From: Kofleriaceae bacterium
Lineage (GTDB): Bacteria > Myxococcota_A > Polyangia > Haliangiales > Haliangiaceae
DNA: 43,584 nt
Assembly: GCA_025357755.1 (NCBI GenBank)
Contig: JANXOP010000141.1
Location: forward strand, 1-43,584
Direction: 5' to 3'
Part shown: piece by piece, positions 24,690 through 33,651 of the stretch
How positions within the stretch are numbered: position 1 is the stretch's first letter
How the letters are laid out: each line of letters starts with the position of its first letter
Notes under the pieces: model-generated
The model's input: only the letters and a program-made list of their open reading frames with translations
Databases searched by the model: none
What the model was told of the DNA's origin: nothing
Program-made: the position numbers and the translations under genes

Positions 24690-27650
24690 GTGAGGCGGAT
24701 TCTCTTCGCGACGTTGGTCGTATGTGCGTCGTGTAACGACTCGACGCCTCCCTTGGCAACCGCCGAACCAGGTGTGGTGTTGACGTACCCCGCTGATACG
24801 CAGGTCGACGTACCGACGGGCGCCCACATCGTCGTCACGTTTTCGGATGCGGTCGACGCGAGTGCGCTCGGCTCGTGCTCGGGATCGGGCTCGACGGTCA
24901 GTGGTGGCTACTGTCTCGTCGGCCCGAATGGGGTCGTCGCGGCGACCCCGACGCTCGTCGGTGACAAGACCGTCGAGTACGCGACGAACCTCGATCCGGG
25001 CACGATGTACGCGGTCTACGTCAGCGCGGCGCTCGCGCCCTTCGCCACGAACTTACCGGCCGCTGGGACCCCGCTCGTTCACTTCACCACGCGGTCGACG
25101 CAGCCGAAATCGGCACCGCCCACGCTGATCGCGCTCGACGGCGGCGATCCGACGTTGCCGGGCTCGTATCGACCGATGCTCGAGGCGACCACGATCGAGC
25201 TGCTGTTCTCCGAGCCGATGGACACCCGGACCGTGACGATCGGCACGGGCGCGATCGAGCTCGTCGATGCGGCGAATATGGCGGTGCCCGTGACGCTGCT
25301 CACGGATGGCATCCACGTCGCGCTCGACCCGAAATCGGATCTGATCGCGGGCAGCACGTACACCTTGAAGCTCGGCAACCGGCTCCTCGATCGGAGCGGC
25401 CAGGCGCTCGCACCGCTCCAGATCACGCTGACGCCGAAAGATAGCCACAACGGCAACGCGCCGATCCAGCAGGTGCTCAAGACCCGGGTCACCGGCGATC
25501 CTGGCACGACCGCCTCGCGCACCGGCTACACCACGAACGCGCTCTCGATCTCGAAGCCGCTGATCGGCACGAATGCCGCGAACGTGCTGCTGAGCGAGCT
25601 GCCCAGCGAGCTCGGCGATCCGTTGGCGCTCGGCGGCCCGATCGCGTTCACGATCCGCAAGGGCGCGAGGCTGCACAACAGTGGCCTCACCGTGAAGCTC
25701 GGCGGCGTGATCGATTCGGGGCTCGCGACCGGCGAGATCGAGATCGAGCTGCTCACCGATGGCGGTGGCCGACTCTATCGCAACCCGCATCAAGCGGCCG
25801 ATCAGCGCCCCGAGAACGAGCGCGCGCCGCTCTACGTCGATCTGGCGATGGACGTCGCGATCTATGCGGTCGATCCGAAGGGTAACGCGGTGCTCTCGCA
25901 GACCATCCTCGGGCTGCAGGGGGTCGGCGTGGTCAGCGCGACCGATGGTGTGCTCGACATCGAGACCATCGCGTCACTCGATCTCGGCCTCCTCGGCGTG
26001 ACCTCGGCACCGACGAACCTCGTGCTCGAGCTGATCACCGAGACCGGAACCTCGTCCGGAACCTCGTCCGGAACCTCGTCGCTCGCGTCCGACACCACAC
26101 CGCCAACCTTGATCGCCACGCTGCCGACCCAGAACGAGCACGATGTCGCGATCGATCAGGGCGTCGATCTGATCTTTAGCGAGCCGATCGATCTCGATCG
26201 CGCGCGGGCCGGCGGCATCGAGCTCCAGACCGGCGCCGGGGTCGCGGTGCCGTACGTGATCGAGAGCCACGGTGCCGCGGTCACGGTGCGGCCGATCAAT
26301 CGGCTCGCGAGGAGCTCGCCGTACAAGGTCGTGCTGACCGATGTCGCGGACGTCGCGGGCAACCCGCTCGCGACGGTCCCCGCGATCGCGTTCACGACCT
26401 CGTCGATCGCGGGTACCGGCGATCCGATCGCTATCACCGCGTCTCATCCGGGGGTCGGCTGCGCGCTGACCGGTGCAACGACGACCAGTCCAGGGCGCTG
26501 CACCGCCGGTCAGGCGACCGATGACCTCTACCATCCATTCTCGCTCGGCTCGGACGAGCCCGCCGAGGTCGCGTTCGATCAGCCTGTCGTACCCACGAGC
26601 CTCACCCTCGGGACGGCGTGCAACACCGGCAGCGTTCGGTTCGAAGAGGTCGATGCGTCGGGGACCTGCACGGCCGCGGTGAAGGGCTCGCTGATCATTC
26701 GCGAGCGCTCGTTCCAGTTCATCCCGGACGTGCCGTGGGGCGTTGGCAAGACTTATAAGATGACGCTCGTCTCGGGCGGCAACAGCACCTGCGACGCGAA
26801 CGAGATCTGTGGCGCGAGCAACGACGCCGCGAACTTCGACCTCTTGAACAGCATGGATGGTACCGGCGCTTCCGGTGGTCCCAACCTCGTCGTCTCGTTC
26901 GTGGGCAAGCCTCCGACGGGTGCCACGTACCTGCTCGCGGCGACCGCGCCTCTGGCCGACCTCAATGGGTCGGGGACGATCGATGGCGTCGAGGTCATGA
27001 CCGAGACGAACAACTCGACGCTGCACGTCACCGCCACGGACGGGCTGATCAACAGTGCCTCGTTCAGCAGCCCTTCGTGCCCTGGTGGCGTCGACGGCGA
27101 TGGCTGCCTCTACATCAACGGTGCGCTCGGCGCCGAGATGCTGCCGCTCCAGCTGGGCTGCACGCTGCCGGATGGCACCATGGTCGCGAGCTGCATGCCG
27201 GTCGCGCTCGATCCGGGGATCATGTACGGGACCTCAGCTGCGCTCAAGGCAGTCACTTCGTTCTTCGGGATCAACCTGAACACGGATACGAAGACCTCGA
27301 TCCTTCGAGTTCGCGAACCGACGACCGGTCCCGTGATGGGGTACGTCATCGACGATCATGGCGCACCGTCGATGGTCGTCGAGCTCCAGCTCTACATGGA
27401 TGCGCCCGACATGAGCATCCTCGCGTCGTCGCACGACCTGCACTCCAAGCAGCTCACGCTGCAACTCGAAGGTCCGCTCACCTTCACGCCCGACGGTCGG
27501 ATCTCGATCGCGGTCTCGAACACCGCCGATGTCGAGGTCAAGATCCACATCGACACCACCATCGCGGGCGGCAGCAATGTCACGCTCACGATTCCGCAGG
27601 GTCAGATGAAGCTGCAGCTGTTATCGCGCGCGTTGCGGAGCCTGCAATGA
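24690..27650 (+). CDS. Large exported protein with bacterial Ig-like (Big_5/SbsA-type) domains
   Basis: A 986-residue secreted protein. The signal segment MRRILFATLVVCASC ends in a possible, slightly atypical lipobox. At least three Big_5-type domains are visible, recognised by repeated starts such as VVLTYPADTQVDVPTGAHIVVTFS, TIELLFSEPMDTRTV and VDLIFSEPIDLDRA, and by ends such as VHFTTRS and IAFTTSS. A 12-bp tandem repeat encodes a Gly-Thr-Ser-Ser hinge between domains. Start is GTG 24690 with AGGG seven bases upstream. The final TGA overlaps the OmpW-like ATG (ATGA), so the two are translationally coupled. A surface or periplasmic structural role on the outer membrane is likely; no enzymatic motif was found. 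Confidence 0.88.
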   Translation: MRRILFATLVVCASCNDSTPPLATAEPGVVLTYPADTQVDVPTGAHIVVTFSDAVDASALGSCSGSGSTVSGGYCLVGPNGVVAATPTLVGDKTVEYATNLDPGTMYAVYVSAALAPFATNLPAAGTPLVHFTTRSTQPKSAPPTLIALDGGDPTLPGSYRPMLEATTIELLFSEPMDTRTVTIGTGAIELVDAANMAVPVTLLTDGIHVALDPKSDLIAGSTYTLKLGNRLLDRSGQALAPLQITLTPKDSHNGNAPIQQVLKTRVTGDPGTTASRTGYTTNALSISKPLIGTNAANVLLSELPSELGDPLALGGPIAFTIRKGARLHNSGLTVKLGGVIDSGLATGEIEIELLTDGGGRLYRNPHQAADQRPENERAPLYVDLAMDVAIYAVDPKGNAVLSQTILGLQGVGVVSATDGVLDIETIASLDLGLLGVTSAPTNLVLELITETGTSSGTSSGTSSLASDTTPPTLIATLPTQNEHDVAIDQGVDLIFSEPIDLDRARAGGIELQTGAGVAVPYVIESHGAAVTVRPINRLARSSPYKVVLTDVADVAGNPLATVPAIAFTTSSIAGTGDPIAITASHPGVGCALTGATTTSPGRCTAGQATDDLYHPFSLGSDEPAEVAFDQPVVPTSLTLGTACNTGSVRFEEVDASGTCTAAVKGSLIIRERSFQFIPDVPWGVGKTYKMTLVSGGNSTCDANEICGASNDAANFDLLNSMDGTGASGGPNLVVSFVGKPPTGATYLLAATAPLADLNGSGTIDGVEVMTETNNSTLHVTATDGLINSASFSSPSCPGGVDGDGCLYINGALGAEMLPLQLGCTLPDGTMVASCMPVALDPGIMYGTSAALKAVTSFFGINLNTDTKTSILRVREPTTGPVMGYVIDDHGAPSMVVELQLYMDAPDMSILASSHDLHSKQLTLQLEGPLTFTPDGRISIAVSNTADVEVKIHIDTTIAGGSNVTLTIPQGQMKLQLLSRALRSLQ
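26046..26081 (+). repeat. 12-bp tandem repeat, three copies
   Basis: Three consecutive copies of GGAACCTCGTC plus C or G encode a GTSS repeat in the hinge of the Big_5 protein. Perfect copies in the reading frame suggest length variation by slippage without frameshift. Confidence 0.85.
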
Positions 27651-28444
27651 AGGCCCTCGTGCTCTGCGCACTCCTCGTGCCCGCGATCGCGTATGCCGAT
27701 CCGCTCGACCCGGCGAACTTTTACGTTCGCGCCGGCGTCGCCCTGATCGATCCGCTGTCGACCTCCAAGCCGATGGAGCTGGCCGATGTCGATGGCCCGG
27801 CAAGTCTCGCGCTCAAGAACGGCCCGATCGTCGGCTCTGGCGCTTCGGTCGATTCCGCGACCGTGCCCGCGATCATCATCGGCTATCGCTTGCCGTACCT
27901 GCATCGCCGGCTCTCGCTCGAGACGATCCTGGGCCTGCCGTTCACGGTCAAGTTCAAGGCGACCGGCACGCTCGCGAACGACTCGATCGCGCCGACCGCG
28001 CTCGGTATTCCGACCGGCGTCGGCCCGCTCGGTCCCGACCTCGGGCAAGCGAGCGCCGCGCCGCTGACGTTGAGCCTGCTGTACAGCTTCCTGGATACGG
28101 GCCGACTGCGCCCGTATGCGGGCGGTGGCGCAGCCGTGCTCGTCGCGTTCAACGCGAAGGCGACGAACAAGATGTTGACCGAAGTGAGTCAGCCCGAAAT
28201 GTCGATCGCGCCCGCGCCGGGCCTCCTGTTCCAGGCGGGCCTCGACGTCCAGCTCTACAAGAAGTGGTACGCGCGGCTCGACGTGAAGTTCATCGCGTTC
28301 ATGGAAGCGAACGCCGAGGTCCATCACATCCAGGTCCGGACCCCCGAGATCCCGCTCTTCGACACGGTCGAGATCGGGACCGCCAAGATGTCCGTGATGG
28401 TCAACCCGCTGATCATCCAAGCGGGCATCGGCGCCGATTTCTAA
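27647..28444 (+). CDS. OmpW-family outer membrane beta-barrel protein
   Basis: A 265-residue protein with a clear signal peptide (MKALVLCALLVPAIAYA, then D). An alternating-residue beta-barrel follows, typical of OmpW/AlkL small porins: FYVRAGVALIDPLS near the start, RLSLETILGLPFTVKF, LRPYAGGGAAVLVAF and a C-terminal Phe after IIQAGIGAD, the outer-membrane assembly signal. A loop of about 45 residues (PTALGIPTGVGPLGPD region) fits a lateral-opening barrel. OmpW proteins let small hydrophobic molecules cross the outer membrane. ATG 27647 overlaps the Big_5 stop by ATGA; the longer upstream frame is a shadow of that gene. Confidence 0.87.
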   Translation: MKALVLCALLVPAIAYADPLDPANFYVRAGVALIDPLSTSKPMELADVDGPASLALKNGPIVGSGASVDSATVPAIIIGYRLPYLHRRLSLETILGLPFTVKFKATGTLANDSIAPTALGIPTGVGPLGPDLGQASAAPLTLSLLYSFLDTGRLRPYAGGGAAVLVAFNAKATNKMLTEVSQPEMSIAPAPGLLFQAGLDVQLYKKWYARLDVKFIAFMEANAEVHHIQVRTPEIPLFDTVEIGTAKMSVMVNPLIIQAGIGADF

Positions 28445-28483
28445 CCGAAAACGAGGGCTTGACCGTGCCGCCCCGGGCGCACG

Positions 28484-30232
28484 ATGCTCGGCCGGATGGT
28501 GACGGCGGGGCCCCCGCAGGGCACGAACGAGCGTGGCCGCACGTCGAGTCAGTACGACTTGCTCGCGCGCCTCGCGGCCGGCGGCATGGCGGAGATCTTC
28601 CTCGCGCGCGCGAACAGCCTCGCGGGGTTCGAGCGCTACGTGGTTCTCAAGCGGATCCGTCCCGAGCGCGGTGACGACGCGCGGTGGGTCTCGATGTTTC
28701 TCGACGAAGCGCGGCTCGCGGCGCAGCTCCAGCACCCGAACATCGCGCAGGTCTTCGATCTTGGGCAGATCGGTTGCGACTACTTCTATACGATGGAGTA
28801 CGTCCACGGCGAGGACGTGCTCGATGTGCTCGCGCGCACCGTCGAGTTGAAGCAGCCGATGCCGCCGCAGATCTCGCTCGCGATCATCGCGGGTGCGGCC
28901 GCGGGGCTCGCGCATGCACACGAACGCTGCGCACCCGATGGTCGGCCGCTCGGCATCGTCCATCGCGATATCTCGCCGTCGAACCTGATGGTCAGCTACG
29001 AGGGCACGGTCAAGCTCGTCGATTTCGGGGTCGCCAAGGCGCGGTTTCGATCGACCGAAACGCAGGCCGGCACGATCATGGGCAAGATCGCGTACCTCTC
29101 GCCCGAGCAGTGCACGACCGGAGCGATCGATCACCGCAGCGACATCTTCTCGCTCGGCATCGTGCTCTACGAGATGTTGACCGGGAAGCGACTGTTCAAG
29201 CGCGAGACCGACTACGAGACGCTGCGCGCAGTCGCGCATGATTTTCCGCTCGCACCCTCCGCGCTCGCCTCGAACTTGCCGCGTGGTCTCGATGCGGTCG
29301 TCTTGAAGGCGCTCGCGAAGAATCCAGATGAACGCTACGCGAGCGCACACGAGATGCTCGACGCGCTCGAGCACGTCGCCGAAGGCGTCAGCATGTCGAT
29401 CACGCCGAACGTGCTGCGTCGCTACATGCGTGACCTGTTCGGGACGCGCGAGGAGCCATGGCGCGAGCTCGAACGCGCCGCGATTCCGCTGATGGCCGAC
29501 TCCGAGATCGATCTCGTCGAGGACGAGAGCCATCCACGCACGCTGCACGGCTTACCCTTGGATGCGGTGGCCGAGGCGGTGCCGATGCTCGACGGCAAGA
29601 CCGGCATGATCGATCTCGATGCCTTGTTCGGTCGTCAGTTGAGCCGAGATTCGGTCTCGATCGCACCGCCGCAACAACCCTTCGTGATCCCGACCGGCTC
29701 GATCGTGCGCGTGCCGCTGCCCGTGCCGCATGCACGACCCCCGACCGATACCTCGCATGCGCGGGTCGCGACCGGCTCGGGTGATGGTGTGCCGTATCCG
29801 CTCGCGCCACGAGCGACGGCGAACACCGCGGCGGTACGGACGCAGCCACCGCGCTCGCTCGCCACCGTGTTGATCACGACCGTCGGTGCGCTCGCCGTCG
29901 CGACGATCCTCTACGTGCTCTTGTTCCATCACGGCGCGCTCGCACCTGTAGGCCCGTCGGGACCGAATGCGGGCTCGAGCCCGACCGTCACGCATATCGA
30001 CGAGCCGACCAAGCCCGTGGTGACGGCACCGCACCTGGCGCAACCGCCCGTACCCGTGGTCGCGCCACCGCCACTCTCCACGAAGCCCGATCCGGCCAAG
30101 CCCGAGCCGGCCAAGCCCGAGCCGGCCAAGCTCAAGCCTGCGAATGACCTGAAGCTCGCCAAGCCGAGCGAGCCCGCGCCCACCAAGAAAGCAGCGCAGC
30201 CGTGCAGCGATCCGCTCGACTGTCAGTTCTGA
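28484..30232 (+). CDS. Ser/Thr protein kinase with C-terminal membrane anchor
   Basis: A 582-residue Hanks-type kinase. The catalytic domain (about 24-300) has the Gly-rich loop LAAGGMAEIFLA, VVLK with K56, alpha-C E75 in DEARL, catalytic HRDISPSN (D162, N167), DFG at 180-182 and SPEQ (206-209), so it should be active. A linker of about 150 residues follows, then one membrane segment (about 459-481) and a Pro/Ala/Lys-rich extracytoplasmic tail. That tail has PAKPE repeats and two final cysteines (PCSDPLDCQF). No PASTA or FHA domain is present. The downstream TPR/PEGA-like gene overlaps the 3' end by 31 bases, an arrangement common in myxobacteria. Start is ATG 28484, with ATG 28496 as an alternative. 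Its input and targets are unknown. Confidence 0.94.
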   Translation: MLGRMVTAGPPQGTNERGRTSSQYDLLARLAAGGMAEIFLARANSLAGFERYVVLKRIRPERGDDARWVSMFLDEARLAAQLQHPNIAQVFDLGQIGCDYFYTMEYVHGEDVLDVLARTVELKQPMPPQISLAIIAGAAAGLAHAHERCAPDGRPLGIVHRDISPSNLMVSYEGTVKLVDFGVAKARFRSTETQAGTIMGKIAYLSPEQCTTGAIDHRSDIFSLGIVLYEMLTGKRLFKRETDYETLRAVAHDFPLAPSALASNLPRGLDAVVLKALAKNPDERYASAHEMLDALEHVAEGVSMSITPNVLRRYMRDLFGTREEPWRELERAAIPLMADSEIDLVEDESHPRTLHGLPLDAVAEAVPMLDGKTGMIDLDALFGRQLSRDSVSIAPPQQPFVIPTGSIVRVPLPVPHARPPTDTSHARVATGSGDGVPYPLAPRATANTAAVRTQPPRSLATVLITTVGALAVATILYVLLFHHGALAPVGPSGPNAGSSPTVTHIDEPTKPVVTAPHLAQPPVPVVAPPPLSTKPDPAKPEPAKPEPAKLKPANDLKLAKPSEPAPTKKAAQPCSDPLDCQF

Positions 30233-31077
30233 TCGCGCTCGCGACTCCTGCGCTCGCCGCCGGCGATGATGCACCAGACGCGAAGGCGCTGTTCGATCAC
30301 GGGCGCGAGCTCGTGAAGGCGGGCCAGAGCGTCGAGGCGTGTCCGCTGTTCGAACAAAGCCTCGCGCTCGCGCCCGCCCTCGGCACCAAGCTCAACCTCG
30401 CGATCTGCTGGGCCGCCACCGGCAAGCTCACCGCGGCGCGAGCGCTGTTCGCCGAGCTCGTCCAGGAGACCACCAATACGAATCAACCACAGCGGCTCGC
30501 GCTCGCGAACGAAGGTCTCGCGGCGATCGATGCGCGCGTGCCGCATCTGAAGATCGATGCGCGCGCGTTGCCCGAAGGCACCGAGATCTCGATCGATGGT
30601 CACCCCGTCGAGATCGAGCAGCCGGTCGCCGTCGATCCGGGACACCACGCGATCACCGCGCCACATGCGCAGACGCTCGAGCTCGAGGTCTCGGAGGGCA
30701 AGGTCGTCGAGGTCCGGCTCGAGCCGATCGCCGTCACTGCACGGCCCCGGAAGGTGTGGATCGTCGGCGGTGCGGCCGCCGGTGCGTTCGTGATCACCGC
30801 GATCACCGGCATCGCGGTGCTGAACGAGCGCAGCAACGCGAGCCATCACTGCGCGAGTACGATCGATGGCCTCGCCTGCGAACAGCGCGGCCTCGATCTG
30901 CTCGACCGCGCACACATGATGCAGCACGTGAGCACCGGCTTCTTCGTCGCTGGTGCGGCGCTCGGGGCGATGACCGCGATCTTCGAGCTCGAGTGGCGGC
31001 GCTCGAACGAGATGCCGGTACCGATCGCATGGTCCTCGCCGCACGCCCTCGGCGTCGCCCTCGAAGGCTCGTGGTGA
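30202..31077 (+). CDS. Exported TPR/PEGA-like membrane protein
   Basis: A 291-residue protein with a signal peptide (SVLIALATPALAA) and a TPR-like helical unit (about 25-100: AKALFDHGRELVKAGQSVEA, then GTKLNLAICWAATGKLTAA). A PEGA-like beta domain follows (about 113-170: LPEGTEISIDGHPVEIEQPV, then VDPGHHAITA). Two membrane segments lie near 185-208 and 243-265 with a Cys-containing loop between them. Its GTG start lies inside the end of the kinase gene (31-base overlap), so both are almost certainly expressed together. Similar exported TPR/PEGA proteins accompany kinases in myxobacteria and may present cell-wall or lipid signals to the kinase tail, but that is inference. Confidence 0.87.
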   Translation: MQRSARLSVLIALATPALAAGDDAPDAKALFDHGRELVKAGQSVEACPLFEQSLALAPALGTKLNLAICWAATGKLTAARALFAELVQETTNTNQPQRLALANEGLAAIDARVPHLKIDARALPEGTEISIDGHPVEIEQPVAVDPGHHAITAPHAQTLELEVSEGKVVEVRLEPIAVTARPRKVWIVGGAAAGAFVITAITGIAVLNERSNASHHCASTIDGLACEQRGLDLLDRAHMMQHVSTGFFVAGAALGAMTAIFELEWRRSNEMPVPIAWSSPHALGVALEGSW

Positions 31078-32282
31078 AGGCGGTGGTCCTGGTGATGCTC
31101 GCGGGCTGCGAGTTATTCGTCGACGTGCCGACCGGCATGCTCGCGAACGGCGATGCCCACCCGAGTGATGGTGGCGGTGGTGCGTGCGTGACGAGCAGCG
31201 CGTGCGCGAGCCCGACGCCGCAGTGCGATACGAACCTAGGTACGTGTGTCGAGTGTTTGACCTCGCCGGATTGCGCAGCGGCGGCCCCGGTGTGCGCGGC
31301 CGATGCGTGTCGCGGATGTCAGAGCGACGTCGAGTGTCCGAGCTCGAACGTCTGCCTTCGAGACGGTTCGTGCGCGGATCCCGCGAACGTGCTGTACGCG
31401 AGCACGACCGGCGTCTCCGCGACCTGCGCGCAAGCCGATCCATGCACGCTCGACACCGCGCTCGCGATGGTCGCGCCGATGCGCGGCATCATCAAGCTCG
31501 CGGCCGGCACGTACGAGCGCGGCGCACCGGCGTCGATCACGCAGGACACGATCCTGACCGGGGAGGGCGCGATCCTGCACGGTGCGGATCCGCAGATGTT
31601 CGCCACGATGTTCAGCGTGACCGGGGGGGCGTTCACGGTGCTGAACGCGCACTTCGAGCTCGCGAACGAGCTCGCCGCGCAATGTACCGGCGCGACCGGG
31701 ATGCACTTCGATCGCGTGGCGCTGGTCAACGGCGCCGCCGGCGCATACTCGACGGGGTGCGCGGCCTTCAGCCTCGAACGCTCGCTGGTCGACGGCAACT
31801 CGCTCTATGGCTTCTATCTGATCGGCGCGACCGTCTCGATCACGAGCTCGTTCATCACGAACAATGGTGGCGGTGCACTCGGCGGGCTCGTGCTCTCGAC
31901 CGGCACGACCGGCACGATCGAGTATGTCACGCTCTCCGGCAACGCCGGCATGATGGGCTCGTCGGCGCTACGCTGCACCGAATCTGCCGGGCTCACGATC
32001 CGCAGCTCGATCATCTACGGCAATGCCGCGCCTGCGATCGACGCGAGCTGTGTGGTCGGCCACAGCGTGATCGATCCGGGATACGCCGGCACGGGGACCG
32101 GGAACCTCACGGTCGATCCGGTGTTCGTCGCACCGGCGCAGCGCGACTACCATCTGCAAGCTGGATCGCCCGCCCGCGGGCTAGCAGATCCTGCATCGAT
32201 GCTGCTCATCGACTACGACGGTGACAAGCGTCCGCAACCGGCGGGCACGGCAGCCGACTCGGGCGCGGACGAGATTCCATAG
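31074..32282 (+). CDS. Cys-rich, right-handed beta-helix lipoprotein
   Basis: A 402-residue lipoprotein with signal MKAVVLVMLAG and lipobox Cys12. Residues about 38-105 hold many cysteines (ACVTSSACASPTPQC, GTCVECLTSPDC, CRGCQSDVEC), a disulfide-rich knot-like module frequent in myxobacterial surface proteins. The rest is a parallel beta-helix with repeated short strands (TGGAFTVLNAHFEL, GATVSITSSFITNN, GTIEYVTLSGNA) and a final choice-of-anchor-type DYHLQAGSPARGLAD, then DYDGDKRP. Beta-helix proteins of this type bind or degrade polysaccharides, but no catalytic residues can be pointed out. The GTG start overlaps the preceding stop (GTGA). Likely surface-exposed. Confidence 0.88.
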   Translation: MKAVVLVMLAGCELFVDVPTGMLANGDAHPSDGGGGACVTSSACASPTPQCDTNLGTCVECLTSPDCAAAAPVCAADACRGCQSDVECPSSNVCLRDGSCADPANVLYASTTGVSATCAQADPCTLDTALAMVAPMRGIIKLAAGTYERGAPASITQDTILTGEGAILHGADPQMFATMFSVTGGAFTVLNAHFELANELAAQCTGATGMHFDRVALVNGAAGAYSTGCAAFSLERSLVDGNSLYGFYLIGATVSITSSFITNNGGGALGGLVLSTGTTGTIEYVTLSGNAGMMGSSALRCTESAGLTIRSSIIYGNAAPAIDASCVVGHSVIDPGYAGTGTGNLTVDPVFVAPAQRDYHLQAGSPARGLADPASMLLIDYDGDKRPQPAGTAADSGADEIP

Positions 32283-32384
32283 CCGTCGCACCCGACCTCG
32301 TGAAGATCCATCAGGTCTGGACGGGCTTCCACCTTCGCGGCGGCCTGATACGCTCTGGAGATTCGCGTCTCCGTTCTCCTCTTC

Positions 32385-33317
32385 GTGGCGGCGTGCGGTC
32401 GGTTCGGCTTCGACGCGCCAGTCGACGGTGGGGCACTCGCCGCAACCGGCTGCGGAATCGATCGCGATCACGCCTGTGACGAGAGCTTGATCGTACCTGG
32501 CGGCATGTTCCTGCGTGGCTTCGACAACGCCGACGACATGCGGTTCAACCACGGAGATAGTCCCGCGACCGTCTCCGCGTATCGGCTCGATCGCTACGAG
32601 GTCACGGTCGCTCGGTTCCGCTCGTTTGTCGAGGCGGGCTTCGGTACCCGAGCGTCACCTCCCGCAGACGGTGCGGGCGCGCATGCACTCACGTCTGGTA
32701 CCGGCTGGAGCGCGAGCTTCGACGACGCGCTGCAAGCCGATCGGTCCGCCTTGTCCACGGCGCTCCTGTGCGACCCCGAGACCACGTGGAGTGTCGACGC
32801 CGGAGGCGGCGATAACCGCGCGATGTCTTGCCTCGACTGGTACGAAGCGTTCGCGTTCTGCATCTGGGATGGCGGTTATCTGCCCACCGAAGCGGAATGG
32901 AACTTCGCGGCGAGCGCAGGGAACGAGCAACGCGCCTACCCGTGGTCGAGCCCGGCACCCGACTTCTCGATCGATTGTGCGCATGCGAACTATGGCGGAG
33001 ATAACTGGCCTGCGACCGTTTGTCCTCGCGGGATCGCCGGAGGCACGGTGCCTGGCTCGACCCCCGACGGAGACGGCGCGTACGGTCAAGCGGACCTCGC
33101 CGGCAATGTCACGGAGTTCACGCTCGACAAGTACGACCCTGCGTTCGTGACCCCGTGCGTGGATTGCGTCGACACCGCTACCTCCGCTGACCGGATCGTG
33201 GTGCGCGGAGGCGCCTACGAGCACGCCGCGCCCGTCCTCCGAACGAGCTATCGCGCGGCCTTCGATCCCGGCGATCGGTTTCCGGAGTTCGGCGTGCGCT
33301 GCGCTCGTCCGCTGTGA
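32385..33317 (+). CDS. SUMF1/FGE-fold protein, probably a lipoprotein
   Basis: From GTG 32385 the product is 310 residues. It has the formylglycine-generating-enzyme fold: VPGGMFLRG, RLDRYEVTVARFRSF, MSCLDWYEAFAFC, GGYLPTEAEWNFAASAG, DLAGNVTEF and VVRGGAYEH. The segment that in true FGEs carries the two copper-binding cysteines reads GAYEHAAPVLRTSYRA with none, so Cys-to-formylglycine conversion is unlikely; carbohydrate or ligand binding is more plausible. The conserved start problem: codons just upstream spell a signal peptide ending VAAC, so translation probably begins at ATT 32361 or CTG 32355 rather than this GTG. It follows the beta-helix lipoprotein gene by 102 bases and abuts the convergent DUF3309 gene. 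Confidence 0.85.
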   Translation: MAACGRFGFDAPVDGGALAATGCGIDRDHACDESLIVPGGMFLRGFDNADDMRFNHGDSPATVSAYRLDRYEVTVARFRSFVEAGFGTRASPPADGAGAHALTSGTGWSASFDDALQADRSALSTALLCDPETTWSVDAGGGDNRAMSCLDWYEAFAFCIWDGGYLPTEAEWNFAASAGNEQRAYPWSSPAPDFSIDCAHANYGGDNWPATVCPRGIAGGTVPGSTPDGDGAYGQADLAGNVTEFTLDKYDPAFVTPCVDCVDTATSADRIVVRGGAYEHAAPVLRTSYRAAFDPGDRFPEFGVRCARPL

Positions 33318-33461
33318 CTACAGGCGGCCGGTGAGCGCCATCACCACGAGGATGACGACCAGGATACCGGCCGGCGACCAGCCCCACGGGCCCGCACTGC
33401 GGTAACCGAAACCACCACCGAGCAGCGACACGACGAGGAGGATGAGGAGAATTGCCAACAT
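33318..33461 (-). CDS. DUF3309-type small membrane protein
   Basis: A 47-residue protein, easily missed because of its size. It starts MLAILLILLVVSLLGGG, has the central YRSAGPWGWSPAG and ends with ILVVILVVMALTGRL: two hydrophobic stretches around an aromatic Gly/Pro/Ser core, exactly the pattern of DUF3309 proteins of about 50 residues. The family's function is unknown. A GGGAAAG sequence lies just upstream of the ATG at 33461. Its TAG directly abuts the stop of the convergent SUMF1-fold gene. An inverted repeat lies 13 bases upstream of the start. Confidence 0.85.
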   Translation of the reverse strand: MLAILLILLVVSLLGGGFGYRSAGPWGWSPAGILVVILVVMALTGRL

Positions 33462-33474
33462 GCTTTCCCGCTGT

Positions 33475-33503
33475 TGCGAACCGCGCGCCAAGCGCGATTC
33501 GCA
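33475..33503. promoter_or_regulatory. Inverted repeat upstream of the DUF3309 gene
   Basis: TGCGAACCGCGC and GCGCGATTCGCA pair at 11 of 12 positions around a 5-base loop. It sits in the leader of the DUF3309 gene and 150 bases beyond the end of the PDZ-thioredoxin gene on the same strand, so it could be an operator, a 5' UTR structure or a weak terminator. The rest of 33462-33651 shows nothing recognisable. Confidence 0.35.
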
Positions 33504-33651
33504 GAGTTACGGCGCACCGACGGCGAAGCTGCGCTAGAACCGAGCGGACTCGCACAGCGGTCGAGCGCAGCGCAGCGCGCTCGCCCAGCGATCGGCCAAG
33601 GGTGGCCGGAACAAACCGTGATGATCTAGATCGCGCCGTTCGCCGCGCGGT

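Noticed and set aside
27602..29548. 648-codon open frame on the minus strand
   Set aside because: It is antisense to the OmpW-like and kinase genes, has a composition rich in Arg/Asp/His/Glu typical of GC-rich shadow frames, and no recognisable domain.
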